A stretch of DNA of 64,000 nt from CAVOJY01 sp963696405 (GCA_963696405.1 CAVOJY010000005.1:496001-560000); one strand, 5' to 3'. Numbered from the stretch's first letter, positions 36,615 to 45,048 are shown. Notes: generated by a model from the sequence alone, not told the origin. Numbers and translations are program-made.

Positions 36615-37457
36615 CTACCGTGACGCGTTTTTCTCGAGCTGTTCGCCCAGCTCCTCGGTACGCCGGTACGCCGCCCAGACCGCGTCGGAGAGCACGGTCC
36701 TCATGCGGCCGGACTCGAGCTGGTACAGGGCGGCCGCGCTCGTCCCACCGGGCGACGTGACCATGTTCCGGAGCTCGGCAGGGTGCATCCCGCTCGATTT
36801 CGCGAAGAGCGCGCTGCCCTCGATCGTTTCGATGACGAGATCGTGCGCGATGTGCCTGGGGAACCCGAGGTGGACGGCGGCGTCGACGAGGGCCTCCATG
36901 AAGAGGAAGACGTAGGTGGGCCCGGTGCCGCTCACGGCGGTCGCCATCGCCACCATCTTCTCGTCGTCGACCGACAGCTCCGCGCCGAGCGAACGCAGGA
37001 GCGCGCTCGCCTGCTCGCGCTGGTCGGCCGTGACCTCGGGCGTCGCGTACCAGACGGTTACGCCGCGGCCCAGGCGCGAGGGCGTGTTCGGCATGCTCCG
37101 CACCACCTGGGGGTGCTCGAGCACGCTCGTGAGCGCGGTCGTCGTGGCGCCGGCGACCACGCTGATGACGAGCTGGCCATCGTTCAGCGCGCCGGCCAGC
37201 TCCCGGCAGACCTTGACGACCATCTGTGGCTTCACCGTGAGGACGATGATGTCGGCCCCGGCCACGGCTTCCACATTGGAGGCGACCGTGCGGATGCCGT
37301 AGTCGCGCGCGAGCTGCTCCCGCCGGTCGGCCCGCGGGTGACTGGCGACGACTTTGTGCGGCTCGACCTGCTGGCCGCGGAGAAGTCCGGCGATCATCGC
37401 CTCGGCTATCACGCCGGAGCCGACGGTGGCGACGGAACAGTCGCGAAGTGGTGACAT
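36615..37457 (-). CDS. proC: Pyrroline-5-carboxylate reductase
   Basis: ProC reduces pyrroline-5-carboxylate to proline with NAD(P)H. The 280-residue protein has an N-terminal Rossmann motif (VATVGSGVIAEAMIAG), VKPQMVVKV, MPNTPSRLGRGVTV and the C-terminal dimerisation signature TSPGGTSAAALYQLESG. The start MSPLRDCSVAT at 37457 is where homology begins. It lies upstream of the S9 peptidase gene on the same strand, 52 bp apart, perhaps cotranscribed. Confidence 0.93.
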   Translation of the reverse strand: MSPLRDCSVATVGSGVIAEAMIAGLLRGQQVEPHKVVASHPRADRREQLARDYGIRTVASNVEAVAGADIIVLTVKPQMVVKVCRELAGALNDGQLVISVVAGATTTALTSVLEHPQVVRSMPNTPSRLGRGVTVWYATPEVTADQREQASALLRSLGAELSVDDEKMVAMATAVSGTGPTYVFLFMEALVDAAVHLGFPRHIAHDLVIETIEGSALFAKSSGMHPAELRNMVTSPGGTSAAALYQLESGRMRTVLSDAVWAAYRRTEELGEQLEKNASR

Positions 37458-37844
37458 GGGATGCGCAGTATAGCGAGGCCGCCTCCCGGGCCGAGTCGGT
37501 GCCTCGTGACGGGCGCCCCTGGGCGGGCCGGCGCCGACGAACGCTGGCGGGCATCCTGGGCGGTTCGGGCCGGTGGCTTCGGCTTCCAACCCCAGTGGCA
37601 CGAGACGCGGGACCTGGCAGCCCATGGACCCCGGCGACCTGTCGGGGACGTCGGATCGAGCTCGCGGGAGGCCCGCTCTCACGGTCGGACGCCGCGGCGC
37701 CGGACCAGACCGCGTCGCGCTCCACCTCCGTTGGATGGCGGCGCCCCCTGCCGGGGCGCCCCGGCTGGGGGCAGGGGACCGATCCGACTGCGTCGGTTCT
37801 TCGCCTCTCCGGTCTCTCTAGCCGGCCTCTCCGACCGCCCGTAC

Positions 37845-38074
37845 TGCTGGCACCGCTATTCCGGGGGCTACCTGGCCCACAGCGTCGGGATGACCGACGT
37901 CGGTCGTGCTATCAGGGGGTTCAGCAGGCGGGCTCACGGCCGATGAGCCCATGGTCGAGCGCGGGATGCCGCGCGCGAGGTCACCCGCAGGAGCTGCTCG
38001 GCGCCGGTCGGCGGACCTCGGCCAACCCCGGGGCGCAAGAGGCTGCGCCACGCCACCAGATAGCGATGCCAGCA
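37845..38074. repeat. 230-bp inverted-repeat element in an 861-bp gene-free region
   Basis: TGCTGGCACCGCTAT (37845) and ATAGCGATGCCAGCA (38060) are inverted copies matching at 14 of 15. The right arm is preceded by CCACCAG, resembling the arm of the 25.3-kb element. The whole interval 37458-38318 shows no credible gene on either strand: open frames there lack starts, motifs and neighbours. It probably holds old mobile-element debris and the hairpin at 38180. Confidence 0.45.
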
Positions 38075-38179
38075 ATTCGCAATCGCCTTTGGTCGAAGCC
38101 GGTTGAACGCGCCCTGCAGCTCGGGCTCGGGCGGCTCTGGCCCGGGCGCCCCCGGCTGTCCGCGCGCGCCGGCCAGCAT

Positions 38180-38209
38180 CGAGCCCGGCGCGGGCAAGCG
38201 CCGGGCTCG
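38180..38209 (-). terminator. Strong GC hairpin downstream of fdxA
   Basis: A perfect 12-bp stem (CGAGCCCGGCGC with GCGCCGGGCTCG) closes a GGGCAA loop about 110 bases past the fdxA stop. There is no T-run on the minus strand, so it is an I-shaped terminator candidate or an RNA-stability hairpin. Confidence 0.5.
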
Positions 38210-38318
38210 GGAGGACATTGCATCGGCCATCGAGCCGCCCGGGCAGTCCAGCCCGAACGAGCGATAGCGAATATCCGGCCCGGAAGGGCGGCCCGGAGTG
38301 CAGGCCAGACCGGAGCGG

Positions 38319-38609
38319 CTAGGCCGGGGGCTTCAGCTGGTCGATCTTTGCCCGGGCGGCATCCTTGTCGGTGTACCAGAGGGCGTTCACTTCCGTGTAG
38401 GCGTCCCACTCCGCCGGGACGGAATCGGCGGGGAAGATGGCCGCCACCGGGCACTCCGGCTCGCAGGCGCCGCAGTCGATGCACTCGTTCGGGTCGATGT
38501 AGAGCGTGCGGTCCACGCCCTGCTCGAAATGGATGCAGTCGACCGGGCAGACGGAGACGCAGGCCTGGTCCATCACATCGACGCACGGCTCGGCGATCGT
38601 ATAGGTCAT
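38319..38609 (-). CDS. fdxA: Seven-iron ferredoxin
   Basis: A 96-residue bacterial ferredoxin with [3Fe-4S] and [4Fe-4S] clusters. The Cys pattern is PCVDVMDQACVSVCPVDC followed by CIDCGACEPECP. MTYTIAEPC at 38609 is the usual N-terminus of this family, and GAGGAG precedes it. It is a soluble electron carrier that could serve the KorABCD and AOR enzymes in this window. It lies between proC and the tungstate transporter operon. Confidence 0.93.
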   Translation of the reverse strand: MTYTIAEPCVDVMDQACVSVCPVDCIHFEQGVDRTLYIDPNECIDCGACEPECPVAAIFPADSVPAEWDAYTEVNALWYTDKDAARAKIDQLKPPA

Positions 38610-38733
38610 CGACACACTCCTCAATGAATCGTGCTGCGGACGAGGCGTCCGTCGGACGGGCGATCGCCGCTCATCTTACCGTCCCGAAGCGTTGCGGATC
38701 GCGGCCACCCGGACCCTCCGCACCGGACCATTT

Positions 38734-38765
38734 GGTGGGAACCGTGTCAGGTGGGAACCGTGTCA
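38734..38765. repeat. 16-bp direct repeat at the tupC stop
   Basis: GGTGGGAACCGTGTCA occurs twice in tandem, the second copy ending on the tupC stop codon. The unit looks like a transposon end repeat (TGACACGGTTCCCACC on the minus strand). It may mark an excised or decayed insertion; no transposase is nearby. Confidence 0.65.
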
Positions 38766-39941
38766 GGAGGCGAGCGGGATGAGGTGGACAGCGCTTGCCT
38801 TGAAGACGGCCGTCACCTGCTGGCCTTCGGCAAGCGCCATCTCGTCGGCCGACGCGCGCGTGATCAGGGCGACGAGAGGGAAGGAGCAGTCGACGGTCAC
38901 GCGGACAGTCGACCCCTGGGGGGTGACCCGAGCGATCCGCCCGTCGAGCCGGTTGCGGGCGCTCGAGCCGGGGCCAGGCGACCCCGCCCCGCCGGCCCAG
39001 AGCGTAACGTCGCCCGGGCGCAGGCAGCAGAGGACGGGCCGTGCGGGGGTGATCGCCCTTGACCCGTCCTCCGGCAGCGTGGCCTCGACCCGGCACGTGC
39101 CCGTGTCCACGACCGCTACTCCGTCCTTCACGTCCGTGACCGTCCCTCGGACCCGCGTCTCGACCCCGACGAACGCCGCAACGTCCTCGTCGATCGGCGA
39201 CGCCAGCACGGCCTCCGGCGAGCCCGCCTGGCGGAGCCGACCGTCGAGCAGCACGGCCATGCGGTCGCCGAGCCGGACCGCCTCGTCGAGGTCGTGCGTG
39301 ACGAGCGCGCACGTGATCGGGGTCGCCTCGAGCAGCACCGCCAGGTCCTCGACGAGCTGCGCCCGCGTCGCGGCGTCGACCGACGCGAACGGCTCGTCCA
39401 GGAGCAGCAGCTCCGGCTCGAGCACGAGCGCCCGGGCCAGGCTCACCCGCTGCGCCTCCCCGCTGGAGAGACCGCCCGCGCGCCGGTCACGCAGGTGCGC
39501 GACACCGAGGCGCTCGAGCCACTCGGTCACGAGCGGCTCGATTCGTCGGCCGGGGACACCGCGAAAGCGGAGCCCGAGCGCCACGTTCGCGAAGACCGTG
39601 GTGTCGAGGAGAAGCGGGTCGGGCATCACCAGGCCCAGGCGTCGCCGGTAGGCCAGCCCCTCCGAGCGTCCGACGGGGGACCCCCGGAACAGGAGCTGCC
39701 CGGCTTCCGGCCGGACGAGACCGGCCAGCGCGAGGAGGAGCGTCGTCTTGCCTGCGCCGTTGGGGCCGACGATGGTGAGCGTCTCTCCTTCGGCGACGGC
39801 GAGGCGTTCCACCGACAGGATCGGGCGTCCGCCACGGACAACGGAGAGGTCCCGCACCTCGACAACCGGGACGCCCGACACGGCCGTCAACCTCCCCGGG
39901 CTGCCGGCGTTCGCGGGCGCGGGGCTACCGGTGCGGGTCAC
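38763..39941 (-). CDS. tupC: Tungstate/molybdate ABC transporter, ATP-binding protein
   Basis: A 392-residue ABC ATPase with Walker A GPNGAGKTT, signature LSSGEAQRVSLARAL, Walker B LLLLDEPFASVD and switch His in THDLDEA. The C-terminal 130 residues form TOBE/MOP-like domains (VRGTVTDVKDGVAVVDTG, RIARVTPQGSTVRVTVDC), typical of oxyanion transporters. The GTG start at 39941 overlaps the permease gene by 17 bp. With TupA and TupB it forms a tungstate importer, matching the two AORs upstream. Confidence 0.88.
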   Translation of the reverse strand: MTRTGSPAPANAGSPGRLTAVSGVPVVEVRDLSVVRGGRPILSVERLAVAEGETLTIVGPNGAGKTTLLLALAGLVRPEAGQLLFRGSPVGRSEGLAYRRRLGLVMPDPLLLDTTVFANVALGLRFRGVPGRRIEPLVTEWLERLGVAHLRDRRAGGLSSGEAQRVSLARALVLEPELLLLDEPFASVDAATRAQLVEDLAVLLEATPITCALVTHDLDEAVRLGDRMAVLLDGRLRQAGSPEAVLASPIDEDVAAFVGVETRVRGTVTDVKDGVAVVDTGTCRVEATLPEDGSRAITPARPVLCCLRPGDVTLWAGGAGSPGPGSSARNRLDGRIARVTPQGSTVRVTVDCSFPLVALITRASADEMALAEGQQVTAVFKASAVHLIPLAS

Positions 39942-40623
39942 GGTGCTGTGCCCGGGTCAGCACGGCGTTCACGACGAACGCGAGTGCAAGGAGGATGATG
40001 CCGAGGGCAATCGCCATCTCGAACCTGCCCTTCGACGTCTCGAGGACGATGGAGGTGGTGAGCACCCTGGTTTCGCCGCGGATGTTGCCCCCGACCATCA
40101 TGGCCGCGCCGACCTCGGAGATGACGCTTCCGAAGCCGGCCATGATCGCCGCCAGCAGCGGCAGGCGGGCCTCCCGCCAGAGCCACCAGGTCGTCTGCCA
40201 GCGGGAGGCTCCCAGCCCGAGCAGCTGCAGGCGCAGGCGGGGGTCGAGTTGGCGGAGGGCGGCCGCCGTCAGCCCGATGATGACCGGCGTGGCGATGATC
40301 ACCTCGGCCATGACCATCGCCGCCGGCGTGTACATGAGGCGGAGATCGCCCAGGGGACCGCTGCGCCACAGCATGATGGCCACGAACAGGCCCACCACGA
40401 CGGGCGGCAATGCCATGCCCGTGTTGACGACGGTCATCGCAGCGCCGCGGCCCCGCAACAAGGCAAGAGCCAGCCACGTTCCGAGCGGCAGGCCGATGAG
40501 AAGACTGATGCCGGTGGCGACCCCCGATACGACGAGCGACAGCCAGGCGATCTCCAGGAGTTCCGGGTCGGCGCTCAACAGGAGCTGGAACGCCTGGACG
40601 ATGCCCTCGAAGAGGAGGCCCAC
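39925..40623 (-). CDS. tupB: Tungstate ABC transporter permease
   Basis: A 232-residue inner-membrane permease with about five or six helices and the permease EAA-like loop (GASRWQTTWWLWREARLPLL). Segments GMALPPVVVGLFVAIMLWRS and SVISEVGAAMMVGGNIRGET are hallmarks of TupB/WtpB-type proteins. GTG start at 40623. It overlaps tupC and is separated from tupA by 439 bp, an unusual gap (40624-41062) in which no convincing gene is seen on either strand. Confidence 0.9.
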   Translation of the reverse strand: MGLLFEGIVQAFQLLLSADPELLEIAWLSLVVSGVATGISLLIGLPLGTWLALALLRGRGAAMTVVNTGMALPPVVVGLFVAIMLWRSGPLGDLRLMYTPAAMVMAEVIIATPVIIGLTAAALRQLDPRLRLQLLGLGASRWQTTWWLWREARLPLLAAIMAGFGSVISEVGAAMMVGGNIRGETRVLTTSIVLETSKGRFEMAIALGIILLALAFVVNAVLTRAQHRDPHR

Positions 40624-41062
40624 TCCCGCAGTCTACGAAGCCGAGGAACTCACGGCCGGTTCACGGTCGCCGGAATGGAAGGCCGTGACCACCTCGTGCG
40701 TCTCGAGCAACACCGCGACCGATTCTCCCGGTCCGCGGCCATGCTGGCGCCGTTCTCGTGCGCGCCGCGCATCGAGGCGCCCCGCTTGCCGCGGCTTGCC
40801 GCCCTCCCGGTCGATCTTGTGCTCCATGCGCATGCGTCTGCCCCTCCTGCCCCGGAGGAGCCCGGCGGTCGTCACGGTGGTGCGTCTCCCGCAAACGGTC
40901 GGGGTGCCGCACCGCCCGCGCCTCTCGCCACCCAGGCCGTCGCCCCCTCGGTCACCTCCCGGACATGCCCGGGACCCGCGCCCGGCTCGAGGCGCCGATC
41001 TGGCCCCGGCCGCCACTCGCCCCTTGCGTCCGCCCACCCAGCAACCCGATGTCCCCGGAGGG

Positions 41063-42037
41063 TCACGAGCCCCCGGTCAGCTCCTCGTCGGTCTTGCCCG
41101 CGTCAGGAACGAACAGGGGCTGGCCGAACTCCTCGACGCCGAACGAACCGATCATGGCCTGGCCGTCGGGCGATGTCAGGAAGTCGGCAAACGCCGTTGC
41201 CCCGGCGGCATTGACCTTGGGCCACTTGGCAGGGTTGACCGATATGACGTGGTAGATGTTGAGGAGGGCGGGATCTCCCTCCAGCAGGATCTCGAGGTCG
41301 AGCTTGTCCTTCTGGGCGAGGTAGGTGGCCCGGTCGGTGAGCGTGTATGCCTCCTTCTCCGACGCGATCGTAAGGGTGGCGCCCATTCCCTGGCCGGACT
41401 CCTGGTACCAGGCACCTTCGGGCGTGATCGCGGCCTTCTTCCAGAGGGCCAGCTCGGCCTTGTGGGTTCCCGAGTCATCACCCCGCGAGACGAACGGCGC
41501 CTCCGCGGCAGCGATCGCCTTGAGCGCGTCAGCCGCGGTGGTCGTCTTCTTGATCCCGGCCGGATCGGTCGCGGGTCCCACGATGACGAAATCGTTATGC
41601 ATGACCAGCCGCCGGTCCACGCCGTACTCGCCGTCCATGAACTCCTTCTCGGCGGCCGGCGAGTGGACGAGAAGGACGTCGGCGTTCCCCTCCTTGCCCA
41701 TGGTGAGGGCCTGGCCGCTCCCGACGGCAACGGTCTTCACCTGGTAGCCCGTCAGTTTCTCGAACTCGGGCACGAGGACGTCGAGCAGCCCCGAGTCCTG
41801 GGTGCTGGTCGTGGTCGCGAGGATCAGCTCCGCCTGTGCAGGAGTGGGGGGCGGCTCGGCCGTGGGCGCCGCCGTCGGGGTCGGCTGCGGCTCGACCGTG
41901 GGCGCTGCCGTCGCGGCCACGGACGGCGCCGCGGAGGCGGGCGACGAGGCAGACGGCTGCGGTGGTGCCGATGCGCTGGCGCTACAGGCCGCCACCAGCA
42001 GCCCGATCCCCAGCAGAAGCGCAAGGCGCGTTCTCAT
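41063..42037 (-). CDS. tupA: Tungstate-binding lipoprotein
   Basis: A 324-residue substrate-binding lipoprotein. The start at 42037 yields a signal MRTRLALLLGIGLLVAAC with lipobox VAAC, then a long Ala/Pro/Ser/Thr linker. The domain starts LILATTTSTQDSGLLD, the TupA signature whose Thr/Ser residues bind the oxyanion, followed by VAVGSGQALTMG and FVSRGDDSGTHKAELALW. TupA is highly selective for tungstate over molybdate. An AGGAGG site precedes the ATG. It supplies the AORs encoded about 11 kb upstream. Confidence 0.93.
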   Translation of the reverse strand: MRTRLALLLGIGLLVAACSASASAPPQPSASSPASAAPSVAATAAPTVEPQPTPTAAPTAEPPPTPAQAELILATTTSTQDSGLLDVLVPEFEKLTGYQVKTVAVGSGQALTMGKEGNADVLLVHSPAAEKEFMDGEYGVDRRLVMHNDFVIVGPATDPAGIKKTTTAADALKAIAAAEAPFVSRGDDSGTHKAELALWKKAAITPEGAWYQESGQGMGATLTIASEKEAYTLTDRATYLAQKDKLDLEILLEGDPALLNIYHVISVNPAKWPKVNAAGATAFADFLTSPDGQAMIGSFGVEEFGQPLFVPDAGKTDEELTGGS

Positions 42038-42063
42038 GACTCGCGACCCTCCTCGGTAAACTG

Positions 42064-42110
42064 TGCTCCCACATAGGAGCATAAGGGGCACCGATACCTA
42101 ACTAGTATCG
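42064..42110 (-). promoter_or_regulatory. Dyad symmetries in the tupA leader
   Basis: Two inverted repeats lie upstream of tupA: TGCTCC...GGAGCA (42064-42081) and CGATAC-CTAACTA-GTATCG (42092-42110), in an AT-richer patch. The second looks like an operator for an oxyanion-responsive regulator (ModE or TunR-like). The first is a short hairpin just before the ribosome site. No regulator gene is in the window, so assignment is tentative. Confidence 0.5.
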
Positions 42111-42137
42111 CAGGCCCGAAGGCGCGACGCACGTCGA

Positions 42138-42169
42138 CACGCGACGCACGCGGCACGCGACGCACGCGG
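42138..42169. repeat. 16-bp tandem repeat
   Basis: CACGCGACGCACGCGG occurs twice back to back between the tupA promoter region and the aldo/keto reductase stop. Simple repeat; function not evident. Confidence 0.7.
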
Positions 42170-42240
42170 CATGCCATGAGGTTGGGACGCGTGCTAACCG
42201 ATCGGTGCGATCCTGCGGCCTCGCCGGCAGCCGCCTGCGC

Positions 42241-43224
42241 CTACCAGCGCTGGTGCACCTGGGGCTTCACGCGCTCGGCATACAGCTGCGCCACTCGCTC
42301 CATGGCGGCCCCGGAGATCGGCGGCAGGTCCGCCGCGGCCGCGTTGGCCACCGCCTGCTCCGGTGTCTTGGCGCCGGGGATCGCAGCCGTGACGCCCTCG
42401 AACATGAGGATCCAGCGCAGCGCGAACTGGGCGAGCGTGGCGCCCTCGGGGACCAGCGACCGCAGTTCCTCGACCACCTCGAGGCCGGTCTCGTAGTCCA
42501 CGCCCGAGAACGTCTCGCCGACGTCAAACTCCTCGCCGTGGCGGTTGTAGGCGCGGTGGTCGTCCGGGTCGAACGTGGACTCGCGGCTGAACTTCCCGGT
42601 GAGCAGTCCCGAGGCGAGCGGCACGCGCGCGAGCACGCCGACGTCCCGGCGCGCCGCCTCGCCGAGAAACCGCTCGGCCGGACGGTGGCGCAGCATGTTG
42701 AAGATGATCTGGACGCTCGCCACGCCCGGGTACTCGAGCGCCTTGAGCCCTTCCTCGACGCGCTCCACGCTCACGCCGTAGTGGGCGATGGCGCCCGACG
42801 CGACAAGGTCGTCCAGCGCCTCGAACAGGTCGGGACGGTAGTAGAGATCCGTGGGCGGGCAGTGCAGCTGCACCAGGTCGAGTTGGTCTACGCCGAGATT
42901 GCGGCGGCTCCGGTCAACCCAGCCCCGGAAGGCCTCCGGTGTGTAGTTCGCCACGAGCTGGGGCACCGACCGGCCCATCTTGGTGGCGACCACCAGCCGC
43001 TCGCCGGGGCGTTCGCGCAGGAGACGGCCGATGAGCTGCTCGCTGCGCCCGTCCCCGTACACGTCGGCCGTGTCGAAGAGCGTCATCCCGGCATCGGCCG
43101 CGGCATGGAGCGCGCGGAGGCTGGCCGCGTCGTCGACGTGTCCCCATCCGCCGCCGATCGGCCACGCGCCAAAGCCGATCGCGCTGACCTGGTAGCCGGT
43201 CTTCCCGAGCCTGCGGTACTGCAT
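42241..43224 (-). CDS. Aldo/keto reductase
   Basis: A 327-residue NADPH-dependent (beta/alpha)8 reductase. The catalytic tetrad can be placed: Asp and Tyr in FDTADVYGDG, Lys in VVATKMGRS and His in VQLHCPP. The phosphate-binding C-terminal segment TAAIPGAKTPEQ fits NADPH use. The start MQYRRLGKTGYQVSAIGFGA at 43224 is the canonical family N-terminus. It follows the Rieske and suf genes on the same strand. The carbonyl substrate is unknown; detoxification of reactive aldehydes is a reasonable guess. Confidence 0.9.
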   Translation of the reverse strand: MQYRRLGKTGYQVSAIGFGAWPIGGGWGHVDDAASLRALHAAADAGMTLFDTADVYGDGRSEQLIGRLLRERPGERLVVATKMGRSVPQLVANYTPEAFRGWVDRSRRNLGVDQLDLVQLHCPPTDLYYRPDLFEALDDLVASGAIAHYGVSVERVEEGLKALEYPGVASVQIIFNMLRHRPAERFLGEAARRDVGVLARVPLASGLLTGKFSRESTFDPDDHRAYNRHGEEFDVGETFSGVDYETGLEVVEELRSLVPEGATLAQFALRWILMFEGVTAAIPGAKTPEQAVANAAAADLPPISGAAMERVAQLYAERVKPQVHQRW

Positions 43225-43265
43225 CGGTGGGCCTCCTGCCGGTTGGTGCCTGCCGCTTCGTGCGG

Positions 43266-43616
43266 CTACTCGTTGACGGGGATCGACCCGACCGGGAGCT
43301 CCAGCACCACCTGCCCGTCCTCGATCGTCGCCGGATACAGCGCCAGCGGCAGCTCGGCGGGCGGGTCGAGCGCCTCTCCGGTCGCCAGCTCGAAACGCGA
43401 GAGGTGAAGCGCGCAGGTGATCGAGTCGCCGGTCAGGAAGCCCTTGTCCAGCTCGAAGTACTCGTGCGAGCAGACGCCCTGCATGGCCCGGACGGTCCCC
43501 TCGTGGTTCACGAGGAGGATGTTCGTGCCGTCCACCTGGACCATGATCATGGTGCCGGGCGGGACGTCGTCGAGCCGGGCGACGGGAACGCGGCGCGAAG
43601 ACGGTGTCTCGGTCAT
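43266..43616 (-). CDS. Rieske [2Fe-2S] ferredoxin-like protein
   Basis: A 116-residue soluble Rieske protein with the two cluster motifs GVCSHEY and CALHLSRFEL. These are C-x-H and C-x-x-H, the short form seen in dioxygenase-type and Suf-linked ferredoxins. The start MTETPSSRRVPVARLDDVPP at 43616 fits the family. Rieske genes of this kind are often found within Suf operons, as here between sufD and an aldo/keto reductase. It may act in Fe-S cluster assembly or as an electron donor. Confidence 0.9.
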   Translation of the reverse strand: MTETPSSRRVPVARLDDVPPGTMIMVQVDGTNILLVNHEGTVRAMQGVCSHEYFELDKGFLTGDSITCALHLSRFELATGEALDPPAELPLALYPATIEDGQVVLELPVGSIPVNE

Positions 43617-43667
43617 GCGCGGCAGCATACGCGGGGGCGTCCGCGGGGGCCTGCTCGCGGGCATCCA

Positions 43668-43725
43668 CTGTCCGAGGGCGTGAGTCCGCCCGTCACCCTG
43701 TCCGAGGGCGTGAGCCCTCCCGTCA
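43668..43725. repeat. 30-bp tandem repeat at the sufD stop
   Basis: Two copies of CTGTCCGAGGGCGTGAGYCC followed by KCCCGTCA, with a 30-bp period. The second copy ends on the sufD stop codon. It resembles repeats 16 and 32 bp long elsewhere at gene ends in this window. Confidence 0.7.
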
Positions 43726-45048
43726 GGCTTCCGCCGACCACTTCCGGTCGAGCAGCTGCCGCAACCGGTCCTGCGCATCCTCGAGCGGGATCCGCGCGAC
43801 AACCGGCTCCAGGAACCCGAGCACGACGAACTTGCGCGCGATCTCGCGCGGCAGCCCGCGGCTCATGAGGTAGAAGATCTGCCCCTCGTCCACGGGGCCC
43901 ACGGCACTGGAGTGAGCGGCGCGGCGGACATCGGGCTGGTCGATCTCGAGCGAGGGGATGGCCACCGAGCGCGACTTCTTGGTCATGAGCATGGCGAACT
44001 CGCCCAGGAAGCTGTCGGTTCCATGTGCCGTCTTCTCGATGTCGATGAGGCCCTTGAAGAAGCCGCGTGACTGGCCGAGGAATACGCCCTTGCTGAGCAG
44101 ATCGCCGGTGGTGTCCTCGCCCCGGTGCCGGGTGTAGCTGGTGAGGTCGAACACCTGGCTCCCGGAGCCGAGGCCGATCTCGACCTGCCGCACGCTCGCG
44201 CCCCGCCCGGCCAGCAGGTTGTCGATGCGGCTCTTCACGAACGAGCCGCCCACGCTCGCCAGCGCCCAGGCCAGCGAAGCCCCCTCCGCGACCACGGCGT
44301 GGCGGGCCACGAAGGCGGCGGTCTGCGGCCCGAAGTTCTCCTCGCCGGCGAACTCGAGCGTGGAACCCACGCCGAGCAGCACCTCGGACGTGCCGGCCCA
44401 GAGCGACTGGGCACCGTTGGGAGGTGTCGATGCCACCTGCTCCTCGAGCACGCTCGCGTGCGCGTCGCGCCCGAGCGAGATGACCGTGCGGCTGAGGAGC
44501 CCGTGGCCGGACGCGCCTGCGCTCCAGCGAAGGACGATGGGCCCCCGGAGGCTGACCCCGTCGGGTACATGGACGACCACGCCGATGGCGAAAGCGGCGC
44601 GCGCCGCCTGGGCGAAGAGGTCATCCGCGGGGAGCGAGGCGCCCCCCTCGAGGAGCCCGCGCAGGAGCGCCGGATCGCGGCGCAACACGTTCGAGAAGGT
44701 GTCCACGACCACCCCTGCCGCCGCAGCCTCCGGGCTCAGGGCCCGCGCCACGACCGTGTCTTCGCGAACATGGAGGAGGGCCGAGGCACCGCGGGGCAGG
44801 GCGGCGGAGACCTCGCGGGCGTCCCTTGTCTCGGCGTACGCCGAGATCTCTCCGAAGCGGACCGGCCGGAGGTCCACGTACGGCATGAAGAGGGGGTTCG
44901 TTTCGGCCGGCAGCTCGCGGGCCAGGCGCTCGGCCTCCGTCCGGTCGGCCAGCAGCCAGTCCGGCTCATCGAGTGCACGCGCCATTGCGCGAGCGTCAGG
45001 CGCTGAGGCAAGCCCCAGGAGCGGTTTGGCCGTCCCGACCGAGCTCAC
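43723..45048 (-). CDS. sufD: Fe-S cluster assembly protein SufD
   Basis: SufD (441 residues) joins SufB and SufC in the scaffold complex that builds Fe-S clusters. Its beta-helix core shows RHRGEDTTGDLLSKGVFLGQ, GFFKGLIDIEKTAHGTDSFL and EIDQPDVRRAAHSSAVGPVD, with the conserved His in AHSS. The GTG start overlaps the sufB stop (GTGA). Usually sufC, the ATPase, lies beside these two; it is absent from this operon and from the window. Confidence 0.93.
   Translation of the reverse strand: MSSVGTAKPLLGLASAPDARAMARALDEPDWLLADRTEAERLARELPAETNPLFMPYVDLRPVRFGEISAYAETRDAREVSAALPRGASALLHVREDTVVARALSPEAAAAGVVVDTFSNVLRRDPALLRGLLEGGASLPADDLFAQAARAAFAIGVVVHVPDGVSLRGPIVLRWSAGASGHGLLSRTVISLGRDAHASVLEEQVASTPPNGAQSLWAGTSEVLLGVGSTLEFAGEENFGPQTAAFVARHAVVAEGASLAWALASVGGSFVKSRIDNLLAGRGASVRQVEIGLGSGSQVFDLTSYTRHRGEDTTGDLLSKGVFLGQSRGFFKGLIDIEKTAHGTDSFLGEFAMLMTKKSRSVAIPSLEIDQPDVRRAAHSSAVGPVDEGQIFYLMSRGLPREIARKFVVLGFLEPVVARIPLEDAQDRLRQLLDRKWSAEA

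Noticed and set aside
37448..38782. 444-codon plus-strand open frame in the 37.4-38.8-kb region
   Set aside because: It is low-complexity Arg/Pro/Gly sequence, runs antisense across fdxA and shows no recognisable domain.
40633..40833. Possible small minus-strand gene in the tupA-tupB gap (ending HSGDREPAVSSSAS)
   Set aside because: No ribosome site, charged low-complexity sequence and no family resemblance; not enough to call a gene.
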